Source: Palsa-1248 sp963737835 | GTDB lineage: Bacteria > Gemmatimonadota > Gemmatimonadetes > Gemmatimonadales > Gemmatimonadaceae | DNA length: 64,000 bases | Direction of reading: 5' to 3' | Assembly (NCBI GenBank): GCA_963737835.1 | Contig: CAVTUH010000001.1 | Coordinates: 3,906,001 to 3,970,000, forward strand | Shown: in pieces, positions 42,717 to 52,248 of the stretch | Layout: every line of letters starts with the position of its first letter | Position numbering within the stretch: position 1 is the stretch's first letter | The notes under the pieces: model-generated | The model's input: only the letters and a program-made list of their open reading frames with translations | Database searches by the model: none | Told to the model about the DNA's origin: nothing | Made by a program: the position numbers and the translations under genes

Positions 42717-44131
42717 TCGACATCCTGATTTCCATCGTGCACTGGTGCACGAGCTGCGCCCCCGCGGGCACGGGCGTCGCACCGTCGCTGGGTGCCGCTG
42801 CGGGTGCCGCGGGTGCAGCGGGTGGCATGGGTGGTATGGGTGGAGTGGCCGGCAATGGTGGAACGGGCGCGGGTGATGGGTCTGGTAGCGGGGATGGCTC
42901 TGGCGCTGCTGGTGCAGGTTCCGGATCCGGCTCAGGGGGTTCAGGCGGTTCAGGCAGCGGCGGTTCGGGCAGCGGTTCAGGCGCGGGCGGTCCGGGCGCG
43001 CCATCGACCGAGCCCACGATGACCATGCAGGCGACGTTTGGTCCGGGCGGAACCACAATGACGACGACCTATCCCGACGGGACCACGTCCACGACGACGA
43101 CGCAGACGACGTACAACACCGACGGGAGCAGCACGACGACGGGATCCGATGGCAGTACGTCGACGACGGTGCCGGAGACCGTGGTCGAAGGCGACCCCAC
43201 CGCGAGCACCGCCGACGGGACTGGGGCCCCCAGCCCCGCCGAGCCCACGATGACCATGCAGGCGACGTTCGGCGCAGACGGGACGACGACGACCACCACG
43301 TATCCCGATGGGAGCAGCACAACGACCACGCCTGACGGGAGCACGACGACGACCCTTCCCAACACGACGATCTCGTCGGGCGACCCCGGCGCGACGGGGA
43401 CGAGCGCGCCGTCGACTGAGCCCACCATCACCACGTCGACCACGTTCAGTCCCGACGGCACGAGCACCACCACCAACCCCGACGGATCCGTTACGACGAC
43501 CGACCCCACCGGGTCCAGCACGACTACGCTGACCACGCCCGATGGGACGACGATACAGGCCAACCCCAATGGGTCGATTACGACGACGAACCCCAATGGG
43601 ACGGCCCAAGTCGATAGCCCCGACGGGACCACCACGTCGACGAACCCAGACGGGTCCATCTCGACGCTCAACCCGGATGGGAGCGTCCAGATCGCTCACC
43701 CGGACGGGTCCACGGCCACGGTCACCGACTCGACCACTACCATCACCAATCCGGACGGGACAGTCTATTCCGTCACGCAATCCAACCCGGATGGGTCGCT
43801 CTCAATTAGCTACGGGGACGGCTCGACTCGAACGATTGGCACTGATGGGACCGTGACCACGAACGACCCAGGGGGGCACGTCCAAGTCATCACCCATGAT
43901 GGGACCACGATCGAGAATAACCCCGACGGATCCATCACGACCACGAATTCCACCGGCGCGGTCGAAGTGGCTCACCCCGACGGGACTATCACGACAACAC
44001 CACATTCTGGGACCACGACTACGCCGCCCCCCGGGACGCCACCCGGGCCGGGGAGCGGATCTCCGAAACCGGATCACCACCCTGGCATCAATGTGCAGGT
44101 CGCAGAGGAGCATCTCATCCACACCCCCTAG
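42713..44131 (+). CDS. Gly-rich and Thr/Asn-Pro-Asp-Gly repeat protein
   Basis: The 472-residue protein starts with a short hydrophobic segment (MIDILISIVHWCTSCAP) followed by about 80 residues of Gly/Ser/Ala. The rest is repeats of the form (N/Y/T)PDG(S/T) followed by Thr/Ser/Val strand-like residues, for example NPDGSVTTTDP and HPDGTITTTPHS. Two copies of an EPTMTMQATFG unit occur near 94 and 170. The C-terminus is Pro-rich and ends EEHLIHTP. Turn-plus-strand repeats suggest a beta-roll or beta-solenoid. It is coupled to the PrsW-like gene. Substrate, surface adhesin or shield functions are only speculative. Confidence 0.8.
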   Translation: MIDILISIVHWCTSCAPAGTGVAPSLGAAAGAAGAAGGMGGMGGVAGNGGTGAGDGSGSGDGSGAAGAGSGSGSGGSGGSGSGGSGSGSGAGGPGAPSTEPTMTMQATFGPGGTTMTTTYPDGTTSTTTTQTTYNTDGSSTTTGSDGSTSTTVPETVVEGDPTASTADGTGAPSPAEPTMTMQATFGADGTTTTTTYPDGSSTTTTPDGSTTTTLPNTTISSGDPGATGTSAPSTEPTITTSTTFSPDGTSTTTNPDGSVTTTDPTGSSTTTLTTPDGTTIQANPNGSITTTNPNGTAQVDSPDGTTTSTNPDGSISTLNPDGSVQIAHPDGSTATVTDSTTTITNPDGTVYSVTQSNPDGSLSISYGDGSTRTIGTDGTVTTNDPGGHVQVITHDGTTIENNPDGSITTTNSTGAVEVAHPDGTITTTPHSGTTTTPPPGTPPGPGSGSPKPDHHPGINVQVAEEHLIHTP

Positions 44132-44328
44132 CGAGGCTTCGACTGGGCTTGCGAGCCAGGGAATACTCCGGAGGCCAACCTTCGGACGGCGGGGATTGAA
44201 CGGAGTGCTTCACAGACCGGCGGTCTGCGTTAGGATGAGGGATCGCGTGCGCGTGGCGGTGGTCGCGGCGAAACCGCACCCCGCCGCGTTCGTATTGAAG
44301 ACATCTCCCACCCACCTTCGAGACACGG

Positions 44329-46281
44329 ATGCGTCTGATTTCAATCGTTGCTCTGATCATGCCTTTGTCGTGCGAACTGCTGCTCGCACAAGCGTCGGGA
44401 CCGGACACACGTCAGCTCACCGATCCAGGCTCTATCACATCTGCCGTCGATCAGCGGGCGCGGCCCGTTCCCATTTCTGATCTCTTTTACACTCGATCAA
44501 CATTCGGCGCGTCGTGGTCTCCCGACGGCAAGGAGATCGCGTTCACGACGGACCTGGCAGGCCGGTTGAATCTCTGGAAGGTGAGCGCGGCCGGCGGATG
44601 GCCGATCCAACTCGTCCAGTCCGACGACCGCCAGTTCAACGCGACCTGGTCCCCCGACGGAAAGTGGATTGCATACCAGCAGGATGCAGGCGGCAACGAG
44701 CTGTGGGACGTCTACGCAGTGTCGAGTAGTGGCGGGACGCCCATCGACCTCACAAACACCTCGGATATCCGTGAGGAAGCCCCGCGCTGGTCGCCCGATG
44801 GGCGCACGATCGCGCTCAACTACAAACCGAAAGACGGCATGGTGTACGATCTCGCGCTCCTCGACTGGAGCACCCGCCGGGTGTCCAAGCTCACGCACGA
44901 GGCGACGCCCGATCATGGGTGGAGCTCCGTGGCGTGGAGTCCCGATGGGAAGACGCTCTATGCCAATCGGGTCGACATCAACTTCACGGACGCGGATGTC
45001 TATGCGGTGGATGTCGCGAGTGGCGCGACCACGAATCTCACGGCGCACAAGGACAAGGTGATCAACGTCGCAACCTCGCTGTCGCCCGATGGGAAGACGC
45101 TGCTGGTGTCTTCGGACGCGAAGGGAGGATTTCTCAACGTCGCGCTACTCGACGTTGCTACGAAACGTCTCACGTGGGCGACTGACACGAAATGGGAGGC
45201 AAATGCGGGGGACTTCTCTCCAACTGGCCAATCATTCACGTACAGGTTGAATGCCGATGGGATGACCAATGTGTACGTCGTCGACCCTGCCACCATGCAC
45301 GCGACGCGCGTACCGATGGACCCGGGGTTCACTGGGTTCGCGGCATATCCCACGTCATTCGCGCCATCGGGGGACCGGCTCCTCATCGCGCACGAGAGCT
45401 CGACCCGCCCGGGGGATTTTTGGGTCTATACGATCGCCTCGCGCACGACGCACCAGCTGACGCATTCGGCGATCGCGAGCCTGAACGGTGCGGCCCTGCC
45501 CTCCGCACACATCGCGCACTATCGTAGCTTCGATGGGAAGATGATCAGCGCGCTGCTGTGGGTGCCGAACAACCTGCAGCGGACAGCCGCGGCACCGGCG
45601 CTCGTACTGCCACACGGCGGTCCGACCGGGCAGGATGTCGATTCGTGGAGTCCCGACATCGCCGCACTGGTATCGCGTGGCTACGTCTGCATCGCTCCCA
45701 ACGTGCGCGGATCAACCGGCTACGGGATGGATTTCCAAAAGGCCAATTACAAGGATCTGGGCGGCGGAGATTTGCAGGATGAGGTCTACGCAACGAAGTT
45801 CCTCGTGGCGACGGGCTACGTGGATCCGAAGCGCATCGGCATCACCGGTGGGTCCTACGGCGGGTTCATGACGCTCATGGCGATCGGCAAGGTGCCGGAC
45901 ATCTGGGCCGCCGCCGTCGAGGAATACGGGATCATCAACTGGAGCACCATGGTGCATCGGTCGGATCCATCCCTCCAGCAATACATCATTGGGCTGTTGG
46001 GCGATCCGGAGAAGGACAAGAAAGTCTACGAGGCTACCTCGCCCATCACCTTCATCCACGACGTCAAAGCACCGCTACTGGTGCTTCAGGGCGACAACGA
46101 CCCCCGCGTGCCGAAAGAGGAGGCGGAGCAGGTCGTCGATCTGCTCACCAAAGACGGAAAGACGGTCGAGGCCCACTACTACGCGGGCGAGGGGCACGGC
46201 TTCTCCAAGCGAGAAAATCAGATCGACGCGATCACCCGCACCGTTGATTGGCTCGACAAGTATCTCAAAGTGACGCAGTGA
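44329..46281 (+). CDS. S9 family prolyl oligopeptidase-type peptidase
   Basis: The 650-residue secreted peptidase has a signal peptide (LISIVALIMPLSCELLLAQ), an N-terminal beta-propeller with WSPDGKEIAF-type blades, and a C-terminal alpha/beta-hydrolase. The catalytic Ser is in GITGGSYGGFMTLMA, the Asp in LVLQGDNDPRVPKEEAE and the His in YAGEGHGFSKRE. It is an acylaminoacyl- or dipeptidyl-peptidase type. The frame is intact. Confidence 0.94.
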   Translation: MRLISIVALIMPLSCELLLAQASGPDTRQLTDPGSITSAVDQRARPVPISDLFYTRSTFGASWSPDGKEIAFTTDLAGRLNLWKVSAAGGWPIQLVQSDDRQFNATWSPDGKWIAYQQDAGGNELWDVYAVSSSGGTPIDLTNTSDIREEAPRWSPDGRTIALNYKPKDGMVYDLALLDWSTRRVSKLTHEATPDHGWSSVAWSPDGKTLYANRVDINFTDADVYAVDVASGATTNLTAHKDKVINVATSLSPDGKTLLVSSDAKGGFLNVALLDVATKRLTWATDTKWEANAGDFSPTGQSFTYRLNADGMTNVYVVDPATMHATRVPMDPGFTGFAAYPTSFAPSGDRLLIAHESSTRPGDFWVYTIASRTTHQLTHSAIASLNGAALPSAHIAHYRSFDGKMISALLWVPNNLQRTAAAPALVLPHGGPTGQDVDSWSPDIAALVSRGYVCIAPNVRGSTGYGMDFQKANYKDLGGGDLQDEVYATKFLVATGYVDPKRIGITGGSYGGFMTLMAIGKVPDIWAAAVEEYGIINWSTMVHRSDPSLQQYIIGLLGDPEKDKKVYEATSPITFIHDVKAPLLVLQGDNDPRVPKEEAEQVVDLLTKDGKTVEAHYYAGEGHGFSKRENQIDAITRTVDWLDKYLKVTQ

Positions 46282-46332
46282 CATTGGGACCCGTACTGCG
46301 GCACCCGCGTAGCGCCGCGCGGTAGCCGTCCC

Positions 46333-46812
46333 CTACGTCTTCCACGCGCCGAGGGCGCGACGCACGGCGACCAACTGGCCGACGTGATAGGCAGCGTGGT
46401 CGATGGCGAGGAGGACCTCGCGCGCGTACGTCTGGCCTTCGCCATGGGGGATGCGGTCCTCGAGCGTGATTGCCGGGTTCCGCACGAGTTCCTGGAATGC
46501 TCGCCGGTCGTCGCGGTAGGCTCGCAGGCTCTCGTCCCATGCACGCGGTCCCGGCGGCGCGGCCTCTTTCGGCCAGTAGCCATCCGGCCAGGATGGGGCT
46601 GCATACGCGGGGTTTCGACAGAAGTCGAGGAGGTCGTGTTGGGCGAGCCGGAGGTGTTCCACTAGCTCCCACGGCGAATGCGGGAATCCTGGAGGACGTC
46701 GGCCGCGCAGGTTCGGTGAGAGGCCTTCGACCGCGTCATCGAAGGTCACATGGGCCTCGTGCCAGCCGAGGGCGTCGGCGAGGTGGTCGCGAGTCGTCTT
46801 GCTGTGCGCCAA
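46333..46812 (-). CDS. DinB family protein
   Basis: The 159-residue protein has the four-helix DinB fold with metal-type histidines in SPWELVEHLRLAQHDLLDF and LLAIDHAAYHVGQLVAVRR. Members include bacillithiol and mycothiol S-transferases, but no specific partner is visible. It is followed by the pirin gene upstream, with only 2 bp between them. Confidence 0.88.
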   Translation of the reverse strand: MAHSKTTRDHLADALGWHEAHVTFDDAVEGLSPNLRGRRPPGFPHSPWELVEHLRLAQHDLLDFCRNPAYAAPSWPDGYWPKEAAPPGPRAWDESLRAYRDDRRAFQELVRNPAITLEDRIPHGEGQTYAREVLLAIDHAAYHVGQLVAVRRALGAWKT

Positions 46813-46814
46813 CG

Positions 46815-47729
46815 CTAACCCCTGGTCCCAGCCGTCACGAACGTGCCCTCCTTCAGCTCCTCGAACGCCTGGCGCAATTGCGCCTGCGTGTTCATCACGA
46901 TGGGCCCGTACCAGGCGACCGGTTCCTGCAGCGGCCTCCCTGAGACGAGAAGGAAGCGAACGCCCTCGTCCCCAGCGTGCACGACGACTTCGTCTCCACT
47001 GTCGAAGAGAAGTAGCGACCGATCATCCGCATCAGCGGGCGGGGATGTCTCGAGCCACTGGATGCCTTCGGTCGGGACAGCGAGCGGTTCCGATGCGTTG
47101 CCGAATTTGCCGCTTCCCGCAAACACGTACGCGAAGGCGTGCCGCGTCGTCTCCACCGGCAATCGTTTGCGCACGCCGGGTGGTACGGTGATGTCGACAT
47201 AGGTAGGATCCGCCGCGATCCCTTCCACCGGACCCCTCCGGCCCCAGAAGCTTCCACAGACGAGTCGTGCCTCGGTCCCGTCGTCGTCGACGACGTGCGG
47301 AATCTCATCGGCCTTGATTTCCTGGTACCGCGGAGCAGTCATCTTGAGCGACGCAGGCAGGTTCGCCCACAGCTGGAACCCGTGCATCCGGCCGACTGGG
47401 TCACCGCGTGGCATTTCTTGATCGATGATTCCTCGACCGGCGGTCATCCACTGCAGTTCACCGGCGCCGATCGAGCCGCGGTTGCCCATGCTGTCGCCGT
47501 GCTCGACATGCCCGGCCAGGACGTAGGTGATGGTCTCAATGCCGCGGTGCGGGTGCCACGGGAATCCGGCGAGATAGTCGTCCGGGATGTCGTTCCGGAA
47601 GTCATCGAGCAACAGAAAAGGGTCAAACTCCGAGGTCGTGCCGAAGCCGAACGCTCTGCGCAGATGGACTCCTGCGCCTTCGAGTGTCGGCTTGGCTTTG
47701 GAAAGTCGGTGAACGGGTCGAATCGACAT
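46815..47729 (-). CDS. Pirin family protein
   Basis: The 304-residue bicupin has the pirin motif FPWHPHRGIETITYVLAG and the metal ligands HPHRG, with MTAGRGIIDQEMP in the N-terminal cupin. The C-terminal cupin includes RPLQEPVAWYGPIVMNTQAQ. ATG 47729 is chosen because CGGAGACACG lies upstream and it starts MSIRPVHRLSK. Farther upstream frame extension to 48194 is antisense to the PPTase gene. Many pirins are quercetinases or redox regulators; activity here is unknown. Confidence 0.93.
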   Translation of the reverse strand: MSIRPVHRLSKAKPTLEGAGVHLRRAFGFGTTSEFDPFLLLDDFRNDIPDDYLAGFPWHPHRGIETITYVLAGHVEHGDSMGNRGSIGAGELQWMTAGRGIIDQEMPRGDPVGRMHGFQLWANLPASLKMTAPRYQEIKADEIPHVVDDDGTEARLVCGSFWGRRGPVEGIAADPTYVDITVPPGVRKRLPVETTRHAFAYVFAGSGKFGNASEPLAVPTEGIQWLETSPPADADDRSLLLFDSGDEVVVHAGDEGVRFLLVSGRPLQEPVAWYGPIVMNTQAQLRQAFEELKEGTFVTAGTRG

Positions 47730-47829
47730 CGTGTCTCCGAGAGTCGCGAGCGTGGTCACTCGAGCTGCTCTCGAATAGTAGCGATGCGTGGCAGAGCTGG
47801 CGGTCTCGCCGAGACCGGATGGCTTCCGT

Positions 47830-48519
47830 CTACCCGGCCGAGTCTGCCGAAGGCAGGGCGTTGACGGCGATCGCGGTGACGATCCGGCCGGAGCCGACAG
47901 CGTAGCGGCCTTCGAGCCGGTGGATGAGGCGATCGTCGACCGTGAGTGGCGACGCGAGAAGTTGCACGGTGAGGGACCCGCGCTGCCGGTACGCCGGGTC
48001 GGGACAGATGTGGATCCGGGCGCCGTCGAAATCCAGCCATGATCGCATGATCGGATACCACACTTTGTACGCGCTTTCTTTCGCGCTGAAGACGAGGCGG
48101 TCCCAGGCGACGCCAATGCGCGGAAGCGCCTCAATCGCCTCGCGTTCCTCTGCTGAAGTGACGACCGACAACGTGGACGGCGGGAGGGCCTCATTCACCT
48201 CGGCGTCGATGCCGACGCCGGCGACGCGCGCACGAAAGGCAACCGCGGCGGCCCGATAGTCCCAGCAGTGTGTAATGCTGCCCACGACCCCGTGCGGCCA
48301 GATCGGGCAGCGATCGCGGCCTACGGGGATTGGCCGCGGGGGGAGGCCGAGCTGAAAGAGCGCGCGGCGTGCGCACTGACGGGCGAGCCGAAACTCGCGC
48401 AGTCGCCCCTCAGCCATGCGGCCGAGCGGTGCGAGCTCCTCAATGCACGGATCCGCGGCGACCGGTTCGCCGTCCGTCTCGATCGCCCGGATGCACGCCG
48501 GGAGCAGCTCCGAGATCAC
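47830..48519 (-). CDS. 4'-phosphopantetheinyl transferase (EntD/Sfp type)
   Basis: The 229-residue protein has the PPTase motifs GSITHC (80-85), VGIDAEVNE (about 102-110) and LVFSAKESAYKVWYP (142-156). The Asp/Glu of GIDAE and the Glu of KES bind Mg2+. It moves phosphopantetheine from CoA to a carrier Ser, most simply Ser590 of the synthetase whose stop it overlaps (GTGA at 48516-48519). The frame opens at 48666, but GTG 48519 gives the family start. Confidence 0.93.
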   Translation of the reverse strand: MISELLPACIRAIETDGEPVAADPCIEELAPLGRMAEGRLREFRLARQCARRALFQLGLPPRPIPVGRDRCPIWPHGVVGSITHCWDYRAAAVAFRARVAGVGIDAEVNEALPPSTLSVVTSAEEREAIEALPRIGVAWDRLVFSAKESAYKVWYPIMRSWLDFDGARIHICPDPAYRQRGSLTVQLLASPLTVDDRLIHRLEGRYAVGSGRIVTAIAVNALPSADSAG

Positions 48520-51314
48520 GTCTCGTGCAAAGCCGGTTGCGGCGCGTCGACCTGCGCAAGGACCGTGGACAGTTGTGTCGCCAGGACGTCCAGGTGATCG
48601 GTCAGGCAGGTCTGGTGCTCGCCGGGGATGAAATGCAGCTCGGGGTCCGGCACGACGCGGCGCCACCCTGCGGTTGCGTCGCGCGGTGAACGCTGGGTCA
48701 TGGCGCGAGAGTGGAAAAGAGCCACTCGGCCCTCGTACCGGGCGGGCACGTATCGATCCATGACGTCGCGGTACACGTTGAACGCCTCGTCATAAATGGC
48801 GTCGATCGGGCGCGCGTCGTGTGCTCGCACGGCGGCGGCCCCAATGCGTCGGTGCGCCGGTGCATGCGCGCCGCCTTTCATCCGGTGGGCCGCCTGCCGC
48901 GCGCGGTGCAGCAGCTCCCGGCCAAAGGTGCGAGGGCCGTTGTGAAGCGCGATAGCCAGCGATCGCAGGACGGAGAAGGTGTCGGAGCGCGCCTGCTCGC
49001 TGAGACCGATGACTCGCCCGAGGGTCGTCAGGAGACGTTGCAGCCATGCGAACCGGACGTTCAGCGCTCTGGCATCGACCAGCATGAGCAGGTCGACCGA
49101 TGCGCCGCGCCGCTTGAGTTGGCGGGCCATCTCGAACGCCACGAGACCGCCGTTGCAATAGCCGCCGAGCAAGTATGGACCCTGGGGCTGGTATTCGAGC
49201 AGGGCGTCCAGTCGGTCCGCGGCCATCGCTTCGATCGTTGGCGGGATATCGTCACCGTCGTGGCCATGCGGCGGAATGACGGCGAAGGGCCGGTCGGGTC
49301 CAAGGTGCGCGGCCAGCTGCCGGCAATAGACGCCGCCGCCGTTGACCTGTCCGTGCAGGAAGACGAATGGCCGCAGTCCCGTGCCGGGCTGCAACTCGAC
49401 GAGCCGAGCATCCATCGGGCTGGGGTCCGATCGGAGCATTTCGGCGGTCAACTGCTCAATGGTCGCGCCGCGAAGCAGGGTCGACAGCGGCACTCTCAAT
49501 CCGCAAACTGTTTCGGCCCGATCCATCATCTGGATCGCGAGCAACGAGTGGCCGCCCAGGTCAAAAAAATCGTCCTGCACACCGACAGGACGGACGTCCA
49601 GCAACTCCTCCCAAATGCTCGCGAGCTGGATCTCGAGCTGCGTGCGCGGCTTTGTGTAGCCAGTGCTTCCACCGGTGCGTGGGGAACTGATCGGTGGCAG
49701 TGCCTGCACGTCGAGCTTGCCGCTTGGCGTGAGCGGGAGCGAATCCAGGATCGCGAGTGCGGCGGGAATCATGTGCACCGGGAGCCGGGCCCGAAGGACT
49801 CTGTCCAGCTCGCGGGAGGTGAGAGCCGCCCCGTCGCGCAGAACGACGTAGGCAGCCAATGTGGCTTGACCTGCATCATCGCGTAGCACACGCACGACTG
49901 CCTGGCGCACGGCAGGATGTTCGACGATCGCGGCTTCCACTTCGGCCTTCTCGACTCGAAAGCCTCTGATCTTCACCTGGTCGTCGCTTCGTCCCAAGTA
50001 GACCAGCCGTCCGTCGGGCATGATGCGTCCGTGGTCGCCCGTGGAGAACGATCGAGCCGGTCCGCCACTCGGGTCGGAGCGGAAGGCGGCGCGCGTCAGC
50101 TCTGGGCGCTTCCAGTATCCCGTGCTGAGGTATTCGCCGCGCACGACGATCTCGCCCGGGTCGCCACGAGGCACCGGGTGCCCGTCGGCATCCACCAACG
50201 ACACGTCGACGTGCTCGATGGGATACCCGACGGGAACGACGCTGCCAATGTCGAGGGGCGCACCATGCTCAATGTGTATCTGGCGCACGACTCCTGTCTC
50301 ACTCGACGACAGCGCGTTGACGAAGACGCAATGCGTTGGGAAGTGCAGCCGCCACCGGTCGAGATCGCGCCGGTACACCTGCTCGCTGCCGAGCTTCACG
50401 ACGCGAACGCGTGGAAACGTGTCGGTCTCTTCCAGCGTGTCGAGCAGCGACCGAAAGATCGAGGCGCTGGAATGATAGATCGTGATCTCCTGGCGACGCA
50501 GCCAGCGCGCGAGCTGGTTGAAGCCCACGTTGCGTACGTCCACCGGATAGACTGTCGCACCGGTGAGCAACGTGCAGTAGATGTCGGTCGCCGCTTGCCC
50601 CGTGAATGGGGACGCGATCAGCGTGAGGCGATCGGCGTGTGTCACGCGTAGCGCCTTCACGTGCCGGCTGGCGTTGGAGAGCACGTTGCGGTGCGTCTGC
50701 ATCACCCCCTTCGGTGCGCCGGCGGATCCCGAGGTGTAGATGAGGTACGCCAGCGCGTCCCTGGCTGGGGTGAACTCGAGATCGACCACGGCATGCTCGT
50801 CGAGCGCAGGGTCGTCGATGCGCAGGACTTGATGGCGCGAAGATGTCGAGCTGGCGATCTCGCGTGCAGTCGACTCCAGGTCCCGGTCCGTGACGATCGT
50901 GGTCCCGGTGCCGGCGTCGTCGAGCAGAGTTGCGAGACGGTGCGCCGGATGCGACGGGTCGAGCGCAATGTACGCCTGACCAGCCTTGAGCGTGCCGAGG
51001 ATCGCAGCGAATAACGCGGCATCCTTGGGAAGCAGGATTGCGACGAGCTCCGACGTCGGGCTGGAGCGCGCCAGCAGCTCTCGAGCCCATCGATTGGCCC
51101 ATGCATTGAGCTGCTCGTACGTGAGGGTCGCATTGGCGCCGACCACCGCGGCGCGCGAGGTGTACCGTCTTGCCAGGCGCTCGAAGCACCGTGAGATCGA
51201 CTGTTCGATCGTGAATGGGATCGTTCCGCTGCCCGCACCATCGTACGCCGTGTCCGCTGCTGGCATGCGGGCGATCGACGGCCCCGCCGACGTGCCGGTC
51301 GCGTCGCTAGGCAT
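48516..51314 (-). CDS. Single-module NRPS-like synthetase (A-T-TE)
   Basis: The 932-residue protein has three domains. The adenylation domain (about 30-545) shows YTSGSAGAPKG at 193-203, NALSSSETGV at 333-342, STGDHGR and the A10 Lys533 in TPSGKLD. A carrier domain (about 555-630) has the GGHSLLAIQM site with Ser590. A thioesterase (about 640-930) has a nucleophile elbow GGYCNGG with Cys720 in place of Ser. There is no condensation or reductase domain. The A4 region (SPFTGQAATDIYCTLLTGA) has Gly where amino-acid-activating domains carry Asp235, which argues against an alpha-amino acid. It overlaps both neighbours by a few bases. Confidence 0.93.
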   Translation of the reverse strand: MPSDATGTSAGPSIARMPAADTAYDGAGSGTIPFTIEQSISRCFERLARRYTSRAAVVGANATLTYEQLNAWANRWARELLARSSPTSELVAILLPKDAALFAAILGTLKAGQAYIALDPSHPAHRLATLLDDAGTGTTIVTDRDLESTAREIASSTSSRHQVLRIDDPALDEHAVVDLEFTPARDALAYLIYTSGSAGAPKGVMQTHRNVLSNASRHVKALRVTHADRLTLIASPFTGQAATDIYCTLLTGATVYPVDVRNVGFNQLARWLRRQEITIYHSSASIFRSLLDTLEETDTFPRVRVVKLGSEQVYRRDLDRWRLHFPTHCVFVNALSSSETGVVRQIHIEHGAPLDIGSVVPVGYPIEHVDVSLVDADGHPVPRGDPGEIVVRGEYLSTGYWKRPELTRAAFRSDPSGGPARSFSTGDHGRIMPDGRLVYLGRSDDQVKIRGFRVEKAEVEAAIVEHPAVRQAVVRVLRDDAGQATLAAYVVLRDGAALTSRELDRVLRARLPVHMIPAALAILDSLPLTPSGKLDVQALPPISSPRTGGSTGYTKPRTQLEIQLASIWEELLDVRPVGVQDDFFDLGGHSLLAIQMMDRAETVCGLRVPLSTLLRGATIEQLTAEMLRSDPSPMDARLVELQPGTGLRPFVFLHGQVNGGGVYCRQLAAHLGPDRPFAVIPPHGHDGDDIPPTIEAMAADRLDALLEYQPQGPYLLGGYCNGGLVAFEMARQLKRRGASVDLLMLVDARALNVRFAWLQRLLTTLGRVIGLSEQARSDTFSVLRSLAIALHNGPRTFGRELLHRARQAAHRMKGGAHAPAHRRIGAAAVRAHDARPIDAIYDEAFNVYRDVMDRYVPARYEGRVALFHSRAMTQRSPRDATAGWRRVVPDPELHFIPGEHQTCLTDHLDVLATQLSTVLAQVDAPQPALHET

Positions 51315-52248
51315 CGAGCGTGCGTGCCACGCCGACTAACGCCGGATCGTATGCCTCGAACAGCTCGGGATCGGGCAGATGGGCGGGAGATCGGTGCATG
51401 ACGGCGAAGCGGCCCACGACCGGTGCGAGTGGCGAGACCGGGACACCACTTTCTCGTTCGACAACGACTGAGAGTCCGTGGAGCTCGGTGAGCACGACGC
51501 CGGTGTGTCGGCCCGCGAGGGTCAGGGCGAGCGCGACCTGCTCCAGCGACGCGTTGCCTGCGCGATCACCGAGGCCGTTCACCGTGACGTCGAGCCCATC
51601 GGCGCCCGCATCCACGGCTGCCAGGGCATTGGCGGTTGCGAGCCCCAGGTCGTTGTGGCCGTGGTAGAAGATGTCGATGGCGACGCCGCGGCCAACCGCG
51701 GCAACGAGGGATCGCACGGTGGCCGGCGTCGCACTGCCATTGGTGTCGTAGATGGTCACCCGAGACGCGCCAGCGGCCGCAGCCACCGCCGCAAGCTCGG
51801 CGACGATCGATTGTTCCACCTGGGTGGCGTGCGGAAAGCCGACACCCGCCTCTGCACCCACGTTGCGGGCCATCGCAATCACTTCGAGGAGACGCTCGCG
51901 CTTCGCATCGGTGCTCTCCGGTCCGCGTGCGGCCGCGAGTGGCACCAACAGGTCAATGTGATCCAACACACCCACGGTCGCGCACACGTCTTGTTCCGCT
52001 GTCGGCGCGAACGCATAGATCAAGCCCGTCAGCCGGACCGGCGTGCCGATATCGCGGATGCCGGCGGCGGTCCCGACGTCGGCCCGGACGCGGCTCGGTG
52101 CGACCACCTCGAGCTCACGAATGCCAGCGGTAGCCAGGGCGCGCGCAATTGTTGCTCGCTGACTTCTCGTGAAGGCGACACCTGGAGTGTCGAGTCCTTC
52201 GCGAAGCGTGGCGTCGCGCAGCGCGACCGCCGGCCCGGTCTCACGCAC
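51307..52248 (-). CDS. DRE-TIM metallolyase (isopropylmalate/homocitrate-synthase or HMG-CoA-lyase type)
   Basis: The 313-residue TIM barrel has the family start ALRDATLREGLDTPG, with the R-D pair, and the metal site FYHGHNDLGLATANA with NGLGDRAGNASLEQ after it. It is the catalytic barrel only: there is no LeuA regulatory domain. It could condense acetyl-CoA with a 2-oxo acid or cleave a hydroxyacyl-CoA. It overlaps the PLP gene by 8 bp and the synthetase start by 8 bp, so it belongs to the same transcript. Confidence 0.85.
   Translation of the reverse strand: MRETGPAVALRDATLREGLDTPGVAFTRSQRATIARALATAGIRELEVVAPSRVRADVGTAAGIRDIGTPVRLTGLIYAFAPTAEQDVCATVGVLDHIDLLVPLAAARGPESTDAKRERLLEVIAMARNVGAEAGVGFPHATQVEQSIVAELAAVAAAAGASRVTIYDTNGSATPATVRSLVAAVGRGVAIDIFYHGHNDLGLATANALAAVDAGADGLDVTVNGLGDRAGNASLEQVALALTLAGRHTGVVLTELHGLSVVVERESGVPVSPLAPVVGRFAVMHRSPAHLPDPELFEAYDPALVGVARTLDA

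Noticed and set aside
42977..43780. Arg/Gly-rich minus-strand ORFs opposite the PDG-repeat gene
   Set aside because: They are complements of the repeat codons and show the same period; no start signal.
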